64,000 nt of DNA from DATKZH01 sp964475955 (GTDB lineage Bacteria > Planctomycetota > Planctomycetia > Pirellulales > Thermoguttaceae): assembly GCA_964475955.1 (NCBI GenBank), contig CAYYZY010000008.1, positions 17,028 through 81,027 of the forward strand. The letters are read 5' to 3'. The notes under the pieces are model-generated. The model saw nothing but the letters and a program-made list of their open reading frames with translations. It was not told the origin of the DNA and made no database searches. The translations under genes and the position numbers were made by a program. Below, piece after piece: positions 59,916 to 64,000 of the stretch (the stretch's first letter is position 1; each line of letters opens with the position of its first letter).

Positions 59916-60833
59916 ATGGGGTGGACAGGCCGTCCGGGCGACGCGACGGCGAGGCACCGGAAGTTCTGCATCCTGGGAGAGACGGTCGAGCTGTGCAACA
60001 TCGAGGGGCCCGGCAACATCCGCCACATCTGGCTCACCACGGCCCGGGAGCCGGTCGCGCAGCGGGCGATGGTCATCCGCGCCTGGTGGGACGACCAGGA
60101 GCACCCCAGCATCGAGTGCCCGATCGGCGACTTCTGCGGCTTCGCCCACGGCAAGATCATGCCGTACGATTCGGCGGTCCACTCGGTCGGTTCGACGGGC
60201 GGGCGGAACCTCTGGCTGCCGATGCCGTTCGTGAAGCGGGCCCGGATCACGTTCACCAACGAGTTCGAGAAGGCCGTCCCGCTTTTCTACCAGATCGACT
60301 ACACGATCGGCGACGAGCTGCCCGACGACGTCGGACGGCTGCACGTCCTCTTTCGCCGCGAAAACCCCACGACGATGAAGCAGGACTTCGAGCTCCTGCC
60401 CGAGCGAAAGCAGAAGGGGCGGTTCATCGGCTCGGTGATCGGCATCCGCAACCTGCACCCGGGCCGATGGTGGGGCGAAGGCGAGGTGAAGGTCTACATG
60501 GACGGCGACACCGAGTTGCCCACCATCTGCGGCACCGGCAGCGAGGACTACGTGGGCCTGGCGTGGGGCATCCAGCAGACGCCCTTCTTCTACAACGGGT
60601 GCAGCCTGAACGAGAACGACTTCGTCTCCATGTACCGCTGGCACCTGCCCGACCCGATCGCCTGGCGCGAGCACTGCCGGATCACCATCCAGCAGATCGC
60701 CTGGAAGAACGGGCTGGCGGAGACGGAAGACGACTGGTCGTGCGCCACGTTCTGGTACGAGCCGGTACCCGGCGCCCCGCTCCCCGACATGCCCGACCTC
60801 CAGGCCCGCACGGCCGACGTCTGGCAGGATTGA
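59916..60833 (+). CDS. GH172 (DUF2961) family protein, N-terminally short
   Basis: 305 residues. DUF2961 landmarks: CNIEGPGNIRHIWLTTAREP, MVIRAWWDDQEHPSIECPIGDFCGFAHGK, then WWGEGEVKVYMDGD and CGTGSEDYVGLAWG. GH172 enzymes with a viral-capsid-like double jelly-roll include fructan and arabinofuran hydrolases. Two glutamates, in the WWGEGE and GTGSEDY (E210) positions, correspond to the catalytic pair reported for the family. Members are usually longer at the N-terminus, with an S-S/R-x-D-R-x-G segment before GETV, and that piece is not visible here. ATG at 59916; the signal peptide is missing, so it may be a truncated or cytoplasmic form. Confidence 0.82.
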   Translation: MGWTGRPGDATARHRKFCILGETVELCNIEGPGNIRHIWLTTAREPVAQRAMVIRAWWDDQEHPSIECPIGDFCGFAHGKIMPYDSAVHSVGSTGGRNLWLPMPFVKRARITFTNEFEKAVPLFYQIDYTIGDELPDDVGRLHVLFRRENPTTMKQDFELLPERKQKGRFIGSVIGIRNLHPGRWWGEGEVKVYMDGDTELPTICGTGSEDYVGLAWGIQQTPFFYNGCSLNENDFVSMYRWHLPDPIAWREHCRITIQQIAWKNGLAETEDDWSCATFWYEPVPGAPLPDMPDLQARTADVWQD

Positions 60834-60859
60834 CCCTCCTCGCGTGGCTTGGGGGCCGG

Positions 60860-60887
60860 TTGAGCCGGCGGGCCGACGGCGTATACT
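60860..60887 (+). promoter_or_regulatory. Candidate sigma-70-type promoter for the J/WD40 gene
   Basis: TTGAGC at 60860-60865 and TATACT at 60882-60887 with a 16-base spacer on the plus strand. The start site would fall near 60895, so the leader would contain the palindromic repeat at 60893-60997 before the ATG at 61048. Confidence 0.4.
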
Positions 60888-60892
60888 GGGGA

Positions 60893-60997
60893 TAGACTCC
60901 TTGACCGTGATGATGCGCGCGTGGTGCGCGCATGTTGTGGGGTACGTTTCCAACGTGCCATTGGGTTGTGGACACGTTGGAAACGTGCCCCACGTTG
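60893..60997. repeat. Palindromic repeat family A, copy 3
   Basis: Same architecture as 50701-50800: TTGACCGTGATGATGCGCGC then two 23-base arms (60937-60959, GTGGGGTACGTTTCCAACG; and 60971-60993) around a TTGGGTTGTG centre, with two scattered base changes. It lies within the probable leader of the J/WD40 gene. Confidence 0.85.
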
Positions 60998-61047
60998 GGC
61001 TTTCTCTTGTCGGTCTCCGACCCCTCTGACCCCACCGGCCCAATCCG

Positions 61048-63789
61048 ATGACTGGCGGCGCGGCTCCCGACGATTTCGATCCCTATTGGGAGTGGCTGCG
61101 CATTCCCCGCAGTCGCAGGCCGCCCACTTACTACGACTTGCTCGGGGTGGGGATCGACGAGACCGACGAAGACGAGATCCGCCAGGCGGCCGACGCCCGC
61201 TACACGCGCGTCCGCGTCAACGCGTTGGGGCCGCACTCGCAGATCGCCAGCCGGGTGCTGGAGGAGCTTGCCCACGCGCTCCATTGCCTGACCGACCCCC
61301 GCCGTCGAGAGGACTACCGGCGCCAGTTGCAGCAGGAGGGCCGATGGCCGGGCGGGCGCGCCGGCGAGGCCCCCGCGAAGCGGCCGCCTCCGCGGCGGCA
61401 GCGGCTCGACGCGTCGCCCGCCGGAGACGACGGGCGCCCCCTGGCGCCGCCCTTCCCGCCGACGGCCCAACCCCCGGGCTTGCCCGAGCCTGCCGGGAGC
61501 GTCACGCTCGGCAGGATCGACTGGGAGGAAAAGCCTCCTTCGGTCGGCCAGAGGGCCTGGGAAGCGGCGCGGGAGTTCGACCTCCTCCTGGCCGCCGTGG
61601 CCGGAGGGAAGGACGGCCCCCGGCACAACCTGCTCCGCCTCCTGGTGGCCGCCGCGCCGCTCTTGTTGTTCCTCTGGTTCTTCTTGCCGCCGCAAACGGA
61701 GCCCTTCCGATCGGCGGCCGCCGAACGGGCCGGCAACGCGGCGAGCGAGCGCGAGCCGCCTTCGACCGGGGCCGCGCGAGCCGCGTCCGACGAAACCGAC
61801 CGGGCTGCGGAAGACGAGATCGCGGGCAAGGGAGCCGAGTCGCCCTCGTCCGACGACGGGTCGTCCGACGCTTCGCCCGATTCGCCGCCGGCTGGCGATC
61901 CCGCGGGGCCGCCGCGTGCGCCCGAGCCGTCCCGCGTTACGCGGCGCGCGACGATCTGGCAGCAGAGCGCTCCGGTCGAGTGCCTCGCGTTCAGCCCCGA
62001 CGGCGCGATCCTGGCCGCCGCCGGCAGCGACACCACCACGTGCCTGCTCGATCCGGCGACCGGCCGCGTGCGACGAACGCTTTCGGCCGGCCCCGGCACA
62101 CGGTGGCTGGCCTTCAGCCCGAACGGGGTGAATCTGTTCTCCAACGCCGGGGCGTGGCGCGTGGCCGACGGGCGGCCATGGCAATCCCCCTGGCCCGACG
62201 AGGTCCGCGAGGCCTCCTCGCTGCTCTTCAGCCCGGAAGGCTCGGTGCTTGCCACGGTCGAGGAGGGGTCGGTGAGCATTCGCGATCCCTCCACGGGCAT
62301 GCCTCGGCGCGTGCTGCGGGTGCTCGGCGACACGATCCACTGCATCGCCTTCCGTCCCGACGCCTCGCTCCTGGCCCTCGCGGGCACGCGCAGGCTGTTG
62401 TTCTGGAACACGGTCGCCAACCGGCAAGAGCGCATCGTCGGGGGGCACAGCGGGCCGATCCGATGCGTGGCCTTCAGTCCGGACGGCTCGATCCTCGCCT
62501 CCGGGAGCGACGACCACACCGTACGCCTGTGGGCGGTAGGGGCCGGCCTGGCCGTGCACGTGTTGGACGACCACGCGGGCGCCGTCGAGGCGCTCGGCTT
62601 CCATCCCGACGGCTCGATGTTCGCCTCGGCCGGCAGCGACGGCACCGTGAAGCTCTGGAACCCGGCCACCGGCAGCCTGATCGAAACGCTCCAAGGCCAC
62701 GCGGGGCCGGTGCATGCCGTGGCTTTCAGCCCGACCGGCTCGGTGTTGGCCTCCGCCGGCGACGATGGGACGGTCCGGCTGTGGGAATTCGCCACGAACG
62801 CCCCGCGATCGGCCGCACCGACCGCAGCGCCGCCCCCGGGGCCGCCGGAAGCGCCCGAGTCGCCCGATCTCGCCTTCGACGAAACGCGGGGCGCACCCCG
62901 GGCCGGATCGAGGACCTCGCCGCGACTGCTTCATACGTTCGAAGGGCACCCGTTCGGGGCCGAACTGCTCGCCTTTGGCGCCGACGGGAGCACGCTCGTC
63001 TCCGTCGGCAGCGTGATGAAGGTCTGGGACGTAGCGACCGGCGTGCTTCGCAACACGGTCGACGTGGGAAGCCGCACCGCCGTACTCGGCCCGGACGACA
63101 CCATCCTGACCACGAAGTGGGTCGGGCGGGCGACGCTCCGCGACCTGGCCACGGGCGAGCCGCGAACGGAGATGGGGTCGTTCGCCTGGGCCGTGCGCGC
63201 GCTCAGCCCCGACGGCCTGCTCGTGGCCGCGGCCGACGACTACGGGCGCAACGTCCGCCTCGTCGACGCGCGCACGGGCGAAACGCGGCACCGCGTGCAG
63301 GTGCCGATGGGAGAGCAGGTCGAAGCCGTCGCCTTGAGCCCTCGCGGGTCGCTTCTGGCCACGGGCAGCTACCGGTACGTGCGGCTTTGGAGCGTGCGAA
63401 CCGGCCTCCTCGAGGCCGAACTCAAGCAGAAGAGCAGCGTTAAGTCGATCGCCTTCAGCCCCGCCGGGAGGCTCCTCGCCTGCGGCAGCGCACGCGGGCC
63501 CGTGTACCTTTGGGACTATCGCACCAAGAGTCTCCACCGTACGCTCGAAGGGCACAGCCACTGGGTCGACCGCTGTGCGTTCAGTCGCGACGGGGCGACG
63601 CTGGCTTCGGCGGGCCACGGCAACACCGTGCGGCTCTGGGACGTGGCCACCGGCGAATCGCTGGCAACACTCGAAGCGCACCGCGACTGGGTGACGGCGC
63701 TCGCCTTCCGCCCCGACGGAACCCTGCTCGCCACCAGCAGCCGCGACGAGACGATCCGAATCTGGCAGATCGCCGCCCCGGGCGATTGA
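61048..63789 (+). CDS. J-domain-like / WD40 repeat membrane protein
   Basis: 913 residues. N-terminus (about 20-105): PPTYYDLLGVGIDETDEDEIRQAADARYTRVRVNALGPHSQIASRVLEELAHALHCLTDPRRREDYR, a degenerate J-domain without HPD, a module common in planctomycetes. A low-complexity linker and one transmembrane helix (LVAAAPLLLFLWFFLPP, about residue 195-213) follow. From about 310 to the end there are many WD40 repeats (VRCVAFSPDGSILASGSDDHTVRLW-type, each split here by context), forming one or two propellers. Protein-protein scaffold inferred, no catalytic domain. ATG at 61048. Confidence 0.87.
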   Translation: MTGGAAPDDFDPYWEWLRIPRSRRPPTYYDLLGVGIDETDEDEIRQAADARYTRVRVNALGPHSQIASRVLEELAHALHCLTDPRRREDYRRQLQQEGRWPGGRAGEAPAKRPPPRRQRLDASPAGDDGRPLAPPFPPTAQPPGLPEPAGSVTLGRIDWEEKPPSVGQRAWEAAREFDLLLAAVAGGKDGPRHNLLRLLVAAAPLLLFLWFFLPPQTEPFRSAAAERAGNAASEREPPSTGAARAASDETDRAAEDEIAGKGAESPSSDDGSSDASPDSPPAGDPAGPPRAPEPSRVTRRATIWQQSAPVECLAFSPDGAILAAAGSDTTTCLLDPATGRVRRTLSAGPGTRWLAFSPNGVNLFSNAGAWRVADGRPWQSPWPDEVREASSLLFSPEGSVLATVEEGSVSIRDPSTGMPRRVLRVLGDTIHCIAFRPDASLLALAGTRRLLFWNTVANRQERIVGGHSGPIRCVAFSPDGSILASGSDDHTVRLWAVGAGLAVHVLDDHAGAVEALGFHPDGSMFASAGSDGTVKLWNPATGSLIETLQGHAGPVHAVAFSPTGSVLASAGDDGTVRLWEFATNAPRSAAPTAAPPPGPPEAPESPDLAFDETRGAPRAGSRTSPRLLHTFEGHPFGAELLAFGADGSTLVSVGSVMKVWDVATGVLRNTVDVGSRTAVLGPDDTILTTKWVGRATLRDLATGEPRTEMGSFAWAVRALSPDGLLVAAADDYGRNVRLVDARTGETRHRVQVPMGEQVEAVALSPRGSLLATGSYRYVRLWSVRTGLLEAELKQKSSVKSIAFSPAGRLLACGSARGPVYLWDYRTKSLHRTLEGHSHWVDRCAFSRDGATLASAGHGNTVRLWDVATGESLATLEAHRDWVTALAFRPDGTLLATSSRDETIRIWQIAAPGD

Positions 63790-63922
63790 CCGCCCGATCG
63801 CCCAAGCCTCGCCCGGCTCGACCGAGTTGCCTCCGTCGACTTCATCGGCTATCGTCGTCTGATGAAGCTCGGATGGCGACGGGATTCAAGGAACCACAGA
63901 TGAACACGGATGAACGCAGATA

Positions 63923-64000
63923 GAGTCTCTCACCGTGGCGATGCACGCCTGGTGCGCGCATGTCGTGGGGCACGTTTCCAACGTGCCATTGGGTTGTGGG
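63923..64000. repeat. Palindromic repeat family A, copy 4 (cut by window end)
   Basis: GAGTCTCTCACCGTGGCGATG, then a smaller hairpin and the left arm GTGGGGCACGTTTCCAACG (63965-63987), then ATTGGGTTGTGGG, with the right arm outside the window. Preceded at 63890-63920 by a short A-rich tandem, CCACAGATGAACACGGATG followed by AACGCAGAT, which reads like another common intergenic repeat. Confidence 0.8.

Noticed and set aside
1..64000. CRISPR array, prophage or integron
   Set aside because: No regularly spaced direct repeats, no cas, integrase, terminase or capsid genes; the repeats seen are palindromic and dispersed.

Overview
This is a GC-rich chromosomal segment that looks like a member of the Planctomycetota. 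The signs are GYF_2-domain and zinc-ribbon membrane proteins, an FHA plus Ser/Thr-kinase fusion, an FGE-domain plus sialidase fusion, DUF4838 and GH172 (DUF2961) carbohydrate enzymes, a Tat-exported Gfo/Idh/MocA oxidoreductase, a J-like plus WD40 protein, and giant secreted beta-rich proteins. Order and genus cannot be fixed from sequence alone. An AcsD homologue, a Thi4-type thiazole synthase, a CoA-disulfide-reductase/rhodanese fusion and a radical-SAM enzyme suggest an anaerobic or sulfide-exposed lifestyle, which would be unusual for cultured heterotrophic planctomycetes. No rRNA, tRNA, CRISPR array, integrase or intact transposase was found.

Layout. 0-9.3 kb: tail of an unrecognised gene, two GYF_2 membrane proteins around a secreted DUF4838 protein and an exported methyltransferase, a CAP-domain protein, and a TadG-like pilus protein with a von Willebrand domain. 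9.7-13.4 kb: a tight operon of rimI, an arylsulfotransferase-like propeller, a 79-aa membrane protein and a membrane-anchored PAPS-type sulfotransferase. 14.0-24.7 kb: two giant secreted proteins (1142 and 2427 aa) with ATGA coupling; the larger looks like a fusion of two units. 25.0-32.5 kb: inositol-monophosphatase-family enzyme, a putative terminated small RNA, uxaC, FHA-kinase, FGE-sialidase. 32.6-45.1 kb: an accessory block with a second exported methyltransferase, hotdog thioesterase, FmdB-type zinc ribbon, an exported TrmO-like enzyme, Thi4, radical SAM, ATC-hydrolase-like protein, two SDR epimerases, a J-protein, AcsD, DUF4177, two ArsR regulators and the CoA-disulfide reductase. 45.3-53.6 kb: a large glycosidase-like gene fused to an aquaporin remnant, a secretin-like fragment, a UxuB-type reductase and a PL22 oligogalacturonate-lyase-like protein. 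53.8-56.8 kb: a PDZ protein and a decayed RND efflux operon. 57.2-64 kb: Gfo/Idh/MocA, a second sulfotransferase, GH172, and the J/WD40 protein.

How genes may work together. UxaC (27.4 kb), the UxuB-type SDR (51.3 kb) and the PL22-like protein (52.2 kb) fit uronate use from pectin or other polyuronides, although the genes are dispersed. The sulfotransferase operon may build a sulfated envelope or exopolysaccharide component. The ArsR/CoA-disulfide-reductase pair, carrying a repeated operator-like motif, fits persulfide or reduced-sulfur sensing. Several dispersed palindromic repeat families (near 6.8, 36.7/56.8, 40.0 and 50.7/56.9/60.9/63.9 kb, plus an in-frame palindrome at 47.2 kb) and visible gene decay show that this is a plastic region.
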